Part shown: positions 8,719 through 15,583 of the stretch, in pieces
How the letters are laid out: each line of letters starts with the position of its first letter
How positions within the stretch are numbered: position 1 is the stretch's first letter
Program-made: the position numbers and the translations under genes
Notes under the pieces: generated by a model
The model's database searches: none
Seen by the model: only the letters and a program-made list of their open reading frames with translations
What the model was told of the DNA's origin: nothing
NCBI GenBank assembly: GCA_943333125.1
Contig: CALQSB010000015.1
Coordinates: forward strand, 1-61,961
DNA: 61,961 nt
Direction of reading: 5' to 3'
Source of the DNA: Chitinophaga pinensis
GTDB lineage: Bacteria; Bacteroidota; Bacteroidia; Chitinophagales; Chitinophagaceae

Positions 8719-9203
8719 ACACATTTATCTTCATTGGTATAGTATTGCTCACCTTTTTTTTGATGGAAGGCATAACCTGGTTAACACATAAATATGTGAT
8801 GCATGGATTTCTTTGGTATTTGCATGAAGATCATCATCAACCCAGTCCAGGATTTTTTGAAAAGAATGATGCTTTCTTTTTGATATTTGCTATTCCAAGT
8901 TGGTTGTGTATCATGTTAGGTTTACAACATGGTGTGTATTGGGCCGCCGCCATTGGTTTTGGAATAGCGATGTATGGATTTGGATATTTTATTGTACACG
9001 AAGTAATTATTCACCAAAGATTTAAATGGTTTACCAGAAGCAATAACACTTACGTGAGAACGATTCGCTGGGCGCATAAAATGCATCACAAGCATTTGTA
9101 CAAAGAAGAAGGCGAAAGTTTTGGAATGTTGTTTGTGGCGAAGAAATATTGGGATAAGGTTAAAAAAGACAATGAATTAAAAAGTAAAAATTCAAAAAAG
9201 TAA
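8715..9203 (+). CDS. crtZ: Beta-carotene 3-hydroxylase
   Basis: A 162-residue non-haem di-iron membrane hydroxylase. All four histidine clusters of the CrtZ/fatty-acid-hydroxylase family are visible: HKYVMH, HEDHH, HEVIIHQR and HKMHHKH. Four hydrophobic segments surround them. It adds the 3-hydroxyl to a beta-ionone ring. It overlaps cruF by four bases. The stretch after its stop (9204-9378) is repeat-rich and separates it from the cyclase gene. Confidence 0.92.
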   Translation: MNTFIFIGIVLLTFFLMEGITWLTHKYVMHGFLWYLHEDHHQPSPGFFEKNDAFFLIFAIPSWLCIMLGLQHGVYWAAAIGFGIAMYGFGYFIVHEVIIHQRFKWFTRSNNTYVRTIRWAHKMHHKHLYKEEGESFGMLFVAKKYWDKVKKDNELKSKNSKK

Positions 9204-9365
9204 AAGTTCAAAAAAGTAAAAGTTTAAAAGGTTTCAGACCTGCCTGCCGGTAGGTAAGGGTTCAATAAGTTCAATTTCAACATGTTCATACAACAATAAA
9301 CAATATAACACAATAACCTTCCCCCTTTGGGGGAAATGAAGGGGGCTACCAAACAATTTTAATTT
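9188..9365. repeat. Repeat-rich spacer between crtZ and crtYcd
   Basis: The spacer holds three kinds of dispersed repeat seen elsewhere in the window. These are AAAAGTTCAAAAAAGT/TTTAAAAGGTTT words (9190-9235), a palindromic CCTGCCTGCCGGTAGG element (9239-9254), and the C/G element CTTCCCCCTTTGGGGG followed by GAAGGGGGCT (9318-9347). No ORF is present. It may end the crtI-to-crtZ transcript or place crtYcd under separate control. Confidence 0.7.
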
Positions 9366-9378
9366 TTGAATTTTCAAT

Positions 9379-10101
9379 TTGAATAATCACTTCACATACT
9401 TCCTCATCCTCCTCGGCTCCATCCTAGGACCGTTGGCATTGAGTTTTGATAAGAAAGTGGCTTTTTATACAAAATGGAAACGCTTGTTTAAAGCGATGTT
9501 GTTACCGGCTGTGTTTTATATTATTTGGGATATGATTTTTACGAAACAAGGTGTTTGGAGTTTCAATGAAAATTATATTACGGGAATCAAATTATACAAT
9601 CTGCCAATCGAAGAAGTGTTGTTCTTTTTTGTGGTGCCGTATTGTTGTGTGTTTATTTATGAATGTGTGCGGTGTTATTTTCCGAAGATTCAAAGAACAG
9701 CGGTTGGCAATATTATTTTAAACGCTATTGGTATATTACTTTTAATTTATGCTATCATCAATCACGACAAATCCTACACGTTCTATACATTCTTTTTTAA
9801 TGGAATTTTTATTTTAATCTTAGATACTTCAAAAGGCTATTTTAAAACATTTAATGTAAACGCATTTCTAATTTCTTATTTGATTATTCTGGTTCCATTT
9901 TTATTAATCAATGGTTTGTTGACAGCTATTCCTGTGGTGTTGTATAATGATCATGAAAATTTGGCGACTCGTATTTATACCATTCCTGTTGAGGATGTGT
10001 TTTATGGGATGTTGCTGGTGATGATGAATGTGGCGGGGTATGAAGCCCACTTTAATTCCCCCAAAGGGGGAATTGTGAATGCCACGAATTCACAAATTTA
10101 A
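9379..10101 (+). CDS. crtYcd: Lycopene cyclase, fused CrtYcd heterodimer type
   Basis: A 240-residue membrane protein with about seven hydrophobic segments built from two copies of the lycopene cyclase domain. Each copy has its P-(I/V)-E-(E/D) motif: LPIEEVLFFFVVPYC near residue 75 and IPVEDVFYGMLLVMMN near residue 203. In actinobacteria the halves are separate CrtYc and CrtYd; the fused form is typical of Bacteroidetes. It forms a beta ring on one or both ends of the carotene. The start is TTG at 9379, just after a repeat-rich spacer. The last 15 or so residues (from NSPKGG) are encoded by a dispersed C/G repeat and look like a repeat-derived extension. Confidence 0.88.
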   Translation: MNNHFTYFLILLGSILGPLALSFDKKVAFYTKWKRLFKAMLLPAVFYIIWDMIFTKQGVWSFNENYITGIKLYNLPIEEVLFFFVVPYCCVFIYECVRCYFPKIQRTAVGNIILNAIGILLLIYAIINHDKSYTFYTFFFNGIFILILDTSKGYFKTFNVNAFLISYLIILVPFLLINGLLTAIPVVLYNDHENLATRIYTIPVEDVFYGMLLVMMNVAGYEAHFNSPKGGIVNATNSQI

Positions 10102-10138
10102 ATTCAAAATTATTTTAAAGGCTTATGATTTATATTTT

Positions 10139-10333
10139 GCCCACCGTTTCAACATAGCCCACCGTTGAAACGGTGGGTGAGAATGAAAGACAAAATAGGC
10201 AACGTCCCCTGCGGGATACATTGCTGAGAAAGCAAAAAAAATATTAATTAAGGTAGAAAAATAATTAATATCAGGTCAGATATCTTTACATCTTTTCGGT
10301 CATCGGTCTGAGGCCGTCGTGATCTCGGCGAAA
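10139..10333. repeat. Composite dispersed repeat, copy A (left of the TA island)
   Basis: From 10155 this copy carries, in order, GCCCACCGTT-GA-AACGGTGGGTGAG (perfect 9-bp inverted repeat, 10158-10177), GCAACGTCCCC at 10199, TTGCTGAGAA at 10221, GGTCA at 10274 and GTCATCGGTC at 10299. The same blocks at almost the same spacing form copy B at 11719-11892. An extra half palindrome GCCCACCGTTTCAAC precedes it at 10139. There is no ORF, so it looks like a non-coding repeat unit. Confidence 0.75.
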
Positions 10334-10338
10334 TTTTC

Positions 10339-10572
10339 TTATTCCTCAACATTTTTCAACAATCCATCTATCGACAAATCTTCATCAAGCATAGTCCAGT
10401 GAATGCCATAACCGGAAGGTGAAATTGTATAAAGGTTTCTTTGCCAATCACTGGCCTCCAATAATTTGGCAGATATTTTCTTCAATTCAAAACTATAAGA
10501 CTTGCCATCCACCAGAAGCATAAGCATGTTGTCTTTAAATTTTATATCGTCAACCTGATGTGTAATAGTCAT
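10339..10572 (-). CDS. DUF2442 family protein
   Basis: A 77-residue protein with the DUF2442 pattern: a DDIKFKDNMLMLLVDG strand region, a central W, and the C-terminal block IHWTMLDEDLSIDGLL. It is encoded 3 nt after the DUF4160 gene on the same strand. These two families are repeatedly found as a pair and are suspected, not proven, to be a toxin-antitoxin or nucleic-acid-binding module. Alone I would call it only a conserved small protein. Confidence 0.8.
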   Translation of the reverse strand: MTITHQVDDIKFKDNMLMLLVDGKSYSFELKKISAKLLEASDWQRNLYTISPSGYGIHWTMLDEDLSIDGLLKNVEE

Positions 10573-10575
10573 AAT

Positions 10576-10821
10576 TTAAGGTTTAAAATAGTTATGCCAG
10601 GCGTTTTTGATTAATTGAAGGTTCTCATAAATAATATCAGCAACTTCATTTATTTTATCAGAAGACATGTTAAAAGCAGTTGCCAGTTTAATTGTAAAGT
10701 CAGCTTCATTTATCCAATATTTACAATCTATATCTCCTTTTTCTGCATGGATATGAATGGGTTCATTGCCCTCATTGGAATAGAAAAAACTCCACCCATA
10801 AAAATATAAAACTGTAGGCAT
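10576..10821 (-). CDS. DUF4160 family protein
   Basis: An 81-residue protein matching DUF4160: MPTVLYFYGWSFFYSNEGNEPIHIHAEKG, then a CKYW strand, and a C-terminal helix ending NAWHNYFKP. The His-x-His (HIHAEKG) and the acidic residue after it are the most conserved part of the family and could be catalytic or metal-binding. It precedes the DUF2442 gene by 3 nt and is probably its operon partner. The pair lies inside the repeat-flanked island together with mazEF. Confidence 0.82.
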   Translation of the reverse strand: MPTVLYFYGWSFFYSNEGNEPIHIHAEKGDIDCKYWINEADFTIKLATAFNMSSDKINEVADIIYENLQLIKNAWHNYFKP

Positions 10822-11109
10822 TATTCAAAATTGATTAAGACTAAGAAAAAAATAATAACAAAGCTCAAATATTAAGAATCGAAAAGAAAGAGAATAATAA
10901 CATCTTTTAAATGTATTATTCACATAATCAATTAGTACAAGGTCTCTCAAAAACTGGTTATAATATCTTCCTCTTCGCGTTAAAACAACTTCATCAATTC
11001 ACCAACATGCCCTTTTTTTATATCATAAATATTGAAAATCATTCTTGCAAATGTAATTACAAAGTAATAACTTTAATCTTGCAACTTTTGATTCTAAAAA
11101 AATCTATTT
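10822..11109. other. Intergenic region between divergent TA-like pairs
   Basis: This 288-nt AT-rich stretch separates two divergent gene pairs. I see the candidate mazE promoter in it (TTG 11045-11047, 20 nt, TAACTTTA 11068-11075). A weak open frame at 10911-11162 has no family features. No RNA gene is evident. Confidence 0.5.
11045..11075 (+). promoter_or_regulatory. Candidate mazEF promoter
   Basis: TTG (11045-11047), 20 nt, TAACTTTA (11068-11075): seven of eight -7 positions fit TAnnTTTG. The expected start near 11082 gives a leader of about 28 nt before the mazE ATG. Confidence 0.5.
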
Positions 11110-11361
11110 ATGAAAATAAAACTCATCAACATCGGCAACTCCAAAGGACTTCGTTTGCCTAAAACCATAATTCAGCAATATAAGCTTGGTGAAGATATTC
11201 AGGTCGAGTTGCAAGAGGATGGCATTTTGCTTAAACCCCTTACAAAACTTAGGACTGGATGGTCGGAGCAATTTGAGAAAGCGGTAAAGCCGATTGAACA
11301 ACAAGAAAAAAATTGGATGGAAGCACGCAATCGTTTTGATAAGGAGGAGTGGACATGGTAA
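11110..11361 (+). CDS. mazE: MazE-like antitoxin (AbrB fold)
   Basis: An 83-residue protein whose first 45 residues are a swapped-hairpin AbrB/MazE DNA-binding domain: IKLINIGNSKGLRLPKTII, then a VELQEDGILLKP strand pair. The rest is the acidic and aromatic tail (NWMEARNRFDKEEWTW) that in MazE proteins wraps the toxin. Its TAA overlaps the ATG at 11361 of the toxin frame (TAATG). By family knowledge it neutralises MazF and represses its own promoter. Confidence 0.88.
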   Translation: MKIKLINIGNSKGLRLPKTIIQQYKLGEDIQVELQEDGILLKPLTKLRTGWSEQFEKAVKPIEQQEKNWMEARNRFDKEEWTW

Positions 11362-11675
11362 TGCAACGCTCAGAAATATGGTTAATCAATCTTGAACCGA
11401 CTTTAGGATCTGAGATGAGCAAACTCAGACCTTGTGTTATCGTTTCTCCTGATGAGGCCAACAAACATTTGCATACTGTTATTGCTGCACCGCTGACTTC
11501 TACTTTAAAAAATTATCCCTCTAGGTTGTCATGTGTTTTCAAAAGGAAAAAAGGTCAAATTGCCGTAGATCAACTTCGTGCATTAGACAAATCCAGATTT
11601 ATTAAAAAAGCAGGAAAACTGGATGATAACACCATGCAGGAATTACTCGAATTGATAAGGGTTTATTTTGAATGA
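11355..11675 (+). CDS. mazF: MazF/PemK-like endoribonuclease toxin
   Basis: The protein starts MVMQRSEIWLINLEPTLGSEMSKLRPCVIVSP and continues with the TVIAAPLTST and AVDQLRALDKSR blocks of the MazF family, an mRNA-cleaving SH3-like beta barrel. The conserved Arg in KLRPCVIVSP and Thr/Ser in PLTST are in place. Possible starts are GTG 11349, ATG 11355 and ATG 11361. A strong Shine-Dalgarno AAGGAGGAG at 11341-11349 is best spaced for 11355, and 11361 is also possible. Such a sequence is rare among the genes here, where translation usually lacks Shine-Dalgarno pairing, and hints that the pair was acquired from outside the phylum. Confidence 0.88.
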   Translation: MVMQRSEIWLINLEPTLGSEMSKLRPCVIVSPDEANKHLHTVIAAPLTSTLKNYPSRLSCVFKRKKGQIAVDQLRALDKSRFIKKAGKLDDNTMQELLELIRVYFE

Positions 11676-11718
11676 TAATCACGAATTCAAATATTTTCTT
11701 TAAACCATCATTTCAATA

Positions 11719-11892
11719 TAGCCCACCGTTTCAACGGTGGGTGAGCATTATAAATTCATTATGCAACGTCTCTTTTAGGCGATATTGCTGAGAACTGAGA
11801 ACGCAAAATAAACATAACGTATTAAAAAACATAAGGTCAAAGACCTTAACCTCTCTTAGTCACCGGTCGGAGACCGGCGCCATATCCCGAAC
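11719..11892. repeat. Composite dispersed repeat, copy B (right of the TA island)
   Basis: This copy carries the same block order as copy A at 10155-10332: GCCCACCGTT-TC-AACGGTGGGTGAG (10-bp arms, 11721-11742), GCAACGTC at 11763, TTGCTGAGAA at 11785, GGTCA at 11835 and GTCACCGGTC at 11859. Distances from the palindrome are 42, 64, 114 and 138 nt, against 42, 64, 117 and 142 in copy A. The two copies are direct repeats about 1.56 kb apart. Confidence 0.75.
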
Positions 11893-11895
11893 AAA

Positions 11896-11925
11896 AAAAC
11901 GCCCCCGAAATCTCAGAGGCGTTAT
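11896..11925 (-). terminator. Terminator of the RND efflux operon
   Basis: On the minus strand AACGCC (11923-11918) pairs with GGCGTT (11903-11898), followed by TTTTTTT. It lies 65-90 nt after the RND pump stop. A separate C/G dispersed repeat (CCCCTCTC..GAGAGGGG, 11945-11980) sits between. Confidence 0.8.
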
Positions 11926-11987
11926 TATATTTAGTATAAAATTCTCTTTATTCCCCTCTCTATTGGAGAGGGGTTAGGGGAGAGGCC

Positions 11988-14900
11988 TTATCCTCTTTGC
12001 TTCCCATTCCACACTTTCTTTCCCTGTATTCTCTTTACGGTGTACATGATTAGCACAAAGAAAAAGAATAACGGTCCTGTAAACCCAAACAGTGCAACAT
12101 ATTTAGTACCATAAAACTTATCCATTGGTCTTCTTAATCTCTCAGAAATCAGGTACATACTTGGCACCATGATCAACGTTAAAAAGAAAGCGAAAATCAA
12201 ACCGAAAATAATCGTCCAGCTTAATGGACCCCAGAAAACAACACTATCACCACCAAAGAAAAGGTGCGGATTTAAATGCTGGAAGAAAGAAATGAAATTA
12301 ATATTTAAACCAACAGCCAATGGCAATAAACCTAATATTGTTGCAATGGCAGTAAGCATAACAGGTATGATACGAATTTTTCCGGCCATGATTGCGGCCT
12401 CTCTGGTGCGCATTCCTCTGCCTCTTAATTCATCAGTAAACTCAATCAGTAAAATTCCATTTTTAATTACAATACCTGCCAATCCTATAACTCCAACACC
12501 AAGCATAATACTGGCTATTGTCATTCCGGTGAATGCATAACCCAGCAAAACGCCAATAACAGAAAAGAAAATTTCGGTTAGTACAATGAAGGGTTTACTA
12601 AGAGAATTAAATTGTAACACAAGAATCAAAAAGATTAAACCCAGCGCAATGGTAAGAGCCATACCTAAGAAACTATTTGTCTCTGCTTCCTGTTGTCCCT
12701 GACCCGTTTGCTTGATGGATACATCTGCAGGTATTGCATACATAGATTTGAATCTTTCGATTTTATTAGACAGCTCCTTGTTTACTTTTGCTGTCATAGA
12801 AGGATCCAGTACATTTGATTGCAACTGAATGGTACGCTTTACGTTCTTGCGAAAAATAGCACCAGAGGTGTTTGTGTAATCTACAGTGGCCACAGCGCTT
12901 AACGGCACCGATTTAATACGCATGGTATTCATATCCATGAAAGTAATGCGCATGTTCATTAAATCAGAGATATTATTTCTCATGAGATCATTGTATCTTA
13001 ATTGGATTTTATATTCGTCTTCACCTTCTTTTAGTTTACTGACTTCTTTTCCAAAAACAGCCGTGCGCACTTCCATTCCGATTTGTGCAGTGCTAAGTCC
13101 TTCCAGCATTGCTTTTTCGCGGTCTACTTTAATGGTAATTTCTGGACTGTTTAAATCCACATCCATTTTAATATTTTCGGCACCTTCCACTCTGTTGGTG
13201 TCAAGAAAATTATCGAGTTTGGTGGCGATGTCGGCAATTTCTTCAAATTTATCACCAGAGACTTCAATATTTACCGGTGGATCAGTTGGCGGTCCTGCAT
13301 CTTCCTGAGATACTTCGATACTTGCTCCGGGTATGCCAACCATTTTAGCTCTGATTTCATCTAAATAAGGTTTTGTTTTTTTTCCATGCCTTTTTTCAAA
13401 TTCTACAAATGAAACCTGGATACGTCCCAGATTCGGCTGTACGCTCCTGTTATTACTTCTAGGATTGTTGGCACTATTGGCAACATTGGCAATTACACTT
13501 TCCACTATACTTCCCTCATCACCGGGTTTATCTTTTTCTAAAACTTTAAAAACTCTTTGTTCAAGTATTCGGGTTACGCTATCAGTAGAAGTAACGTTTG
13601 TGCCTGGAGGCATTTTCAAATATACATAAATAAATTTCGGATCACCACTGGGAAAGAAGGTTGCTTTATTACCTCTTGCCATAAGAAGAAGAATGGAAAT
13701 GGGGAACAATAAAAACAAGCTTACTAACGTCCATACCGGGCGTTTACCTTTAAGTACCCAGCGAAGTAATTTCTCGTATTGGTTCATCAATCCAGGTAAA
13801 ACTTTATTCTGGAAAGCATGAATGATTCCTCTGAAAATATATCTGTTCATAACTGCCAGCAGCATCATGATTAATAAGAAATTTCCAAATCCATGAGATC
13901 CTAATAAATGAAGAATAATGCCTGTGATGATAGCCGTCCAGAACCACCATTTTTTAAATAGTAATTTCTTTTCTTCTTCAAACTCTTTTCCTTCAGGTTT
14001 CATGAAGCTTACCGCAAATACAGGGTTGAAAATAAAAGCTACAATTAATGAAGCCGAAAGAGTAAGAATCAGCATCGTTGGTAAATAGATCATAAATTTA
14101 CCGATGATTCCTTTCCAGAAAAGCAATGGAAAAAATGGGGCTAAAGTGGTTGCTGTTCCAGCCAGTACCGGAATAAAAACCTCACCAGCGGCCTCTTTAG
14201 CGCTCCTCACAATTTTTATTTTTCCGTTGTTGTAAATGCGGTGTGTGTTTTCTATAACCACAATGGCATCATCTACAATGATTCCTAATCCAAACAACAA
14301 CGCAAACAATACAATGAAATTTAAAGTAACCGGTGTTCCAACAATAGAATCAGCTATCGGCAAAAACATAAAGGCAACGAATACGCTTAGGGGCACACTC
14401 AAGGCAACAAAGAAAGCATTGGTAACACCCATAAAAAACATAAGAATAATCAACACCAGAATAAATCCGATGATAATGGTATTCACTAGATCATTGAATG
14501 AGGTTGCCGTGGCTACACTTTGATCACCGGTAATAACCACTTTTAAACTGGGAGGCAACTCTTTGGTTTCTTTCATTTTGGCAACAATATCTTTTACCTT
14601 TCCTGCTGCACTGATCAGATTTTCTCCTGCACGTTTTATAATGTTGATGGTAATTACATTTTTTCCATCCAAGCGGGCATAACTTTCTTTTTCTTTGATG
14701 GTATCTTTTAAATCAGCAATATCCCTAAGATATACTGTTGCTCCCTGTGCACTGCTTCTAACCACGATGTCCTGTAAGTCAAGTGCGCTGTTAAACTGAC
14801 CTTTTACTTTTAAGGTTCTTTTCATATCACCTACTTCAATTAATCCTCCGGTGATATCATTGTTTTCACGGGCTATAGCTCCTTCTATATCCATAAAGCT

Positions 14901-15536
14901 TACCCTTGCAGCCTGCATTTTGTAGGGATCTACATTCACTTGTATTTCTCTTTCAGGTGCACCTATTATTTCAGCACGGGTAATTTCCGAAAGTTCTTCA
15001 AATTTGTCCTGTAATTTTTCTGCATATTGTTTCAGTTTTATCCCATCATAGTCTCCGCTCACATTTACAAACATGATAGGCATTTCGCTGAATGCAAATT
15101 CCTGTACATTAGGTTGTACGGTAAGATTATTAGGTAAATCATTTTGTGCCTTATCCAATGCATCCTTAACTTTTTGTTTGGCTAATTCTGTTTTGACATC
15201 GGTATCAAATTCTACAATGATTAAACTATAATCTGTTTGAGAAGTACTGGTAATTTTTTTCACCTTGGCACCACTGATTCCTTTCAATTGTTTTTCAATG
15301 GGTCTTGTTACCAGATTTTCTATATCCTTTGGAGAATTTCCCACATAAACAGTAGTAACGCTGATTGTAGGAACTACAATATCCGGAAACTGTTCTTTGG
15401 GTAATGTGTTGAATTTATACAAACCAAATGCTGTAATAAGAATAGCAATAATATACACCGCAGTTCTGTTGTCTACGGCCCAGCTGGTTGGTTTAAATTC
15501 TTTTATTTTTTCTTTTATACTTTCTACAAGATTCAT
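11988..15536 (-). CDS. RND efflux pump, inner-membrane permease (HAE1 type)
   Basis: A 1182-residue RND-superfamily transporter with the usual duplicated layout: TM1 near residues 24-44, a large periplasmic loop, a central TM bundle, a second loop and a second bundle. The proton-relay aspartates D422-D423 lie in the TM4 motif GLGIIVDDAIVVIENTHR, and the GGGD/R-like second-half motif region and GIVIKNGILLIEF segment are present. It would form the trimeric pump of a tripartite system exporting hydrophobic compounds. Its adaptor gene ends 47 nt upstream. The protein is somewhat longer than AcrB (about 1050), with extra sequence between the two halves (around 510-590) and a C-terminal extension. 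Substrate cannot be told from sequence. Confidence 0.92.
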   Translation of the reverse strand: MNLVESIKEKIKEFKPTSWAVDNRTAVYIIAILITAFGLYKFNTLPKEQFPDIVVPTISVTTVYVGNSPKDIENLVTRPIEKQLKGISGAKVKKITSTSQTDYSLIIVEFDTDVKTELAKQKVKDALDKAQNDLPNNLTVQPNVQEFAFSEMPIMFVNVSGDYDGIKLKQYAEKLQDKFEELSEITRAEIIGAPEREIQVNVDPYKMQAARVSFMDIEGAIARENNDITGGLIEVGDMKRTLKVKGQFNSALDLQDIVVRSSAQGATVYLRDIADLKDTIKEKESYARLDGKNVITINIIKRAGENLISAAGKVKDIVAKMKETKELPPSLKVVITGDQSVATATSFNDLVNTIIIGFILVLIILMFFMGVTNAFFVALSVPLSVFVAFMFLPIADSIVGTPVTLNFIVLFALLFGLGIIVDDAIVVIENTHRIYNNGKIKIVRSAKEAAGEVFIPVLAGTATTLAPFFPLLFWKGIIGKFMIYLPTMLILTLSASLIVAFIFNPVFAVSFMKPEGKEFEEEKKLLFKKWWFWTAIITGIILHLLGSHGFGNFLLIMMLLAVMNRYIFRGIIHAFQNKVLPGLMNQYEKLLRWVLKGKRPVWTLVSLFLLFPISILLLMARGNKATFFPSGDPKFIYVYLKMPPGTNVTSTDSVTRILEQRVFKVLEKDKPGDEGSIVESVIANVANSANNPRSNNRSVQPNLGRIQVSFVEFEKRHGKKTKPYLDEIRAKMVGIPGASIEVSQEDAGPPTDPPVNIEVSGDKFEEIADIATKLDNFLDTNRVEGAENIKMDVDLNSPEITIKVDREKAMLEGLSTAQIGMEVRTAVFGKEVSKLKEGEDEYKIQLRYNDLMRNNISDLMNMRITFMDMNTMRIKSVPLSAVATVDYTNTSGAIFRKNVKRTIQLQSNVLDPSMTAKVNKELSNKIERFKSMYAIPADVSIKQTGQGQQEAETNSFLGMALTIALGLIFLILVLQFNSLSKPFIVLTEIFFSVIGVLLGYAFTGMTIASIMLGVGVIGLAGIVIKNGILLIEFTDELRGRGMRTREAAIMAGKIRIIPVMLTAIATILGLLPLAVGLNINFISFFQHLNPHLFFGGDSVVFWGPLSWTIIFGLIFAFFLTLIMVPSMYLISERLRRPMDKFYGTKYVALFGFTGPLFFFFVLIMYTVKRIQGKKVWNGKQRG

Positions 15537-15583
15537 AATATTTCTTTTTGTATTTAGGCTATTTGATTAACGAAACAGGAAAA

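Noticed and set aside
9204..9378. Possible insertion sequence between crtZ and crtYcd
   Set aside because: No transposase fragment, terminal inverted repeat or target duplication; only short dispersed repeats.
10911..11162. Open frame of 83 codons before mazE
   Set aside because: Low-complexity composition, no family pattern, overlaps the mazE promoter and the mazE start in another frame.
12169..14523. Several open frames on the plus strand across the RND pump gene
   Set aside because: They are antisense frames of a well-conserved pump gene with no family features.
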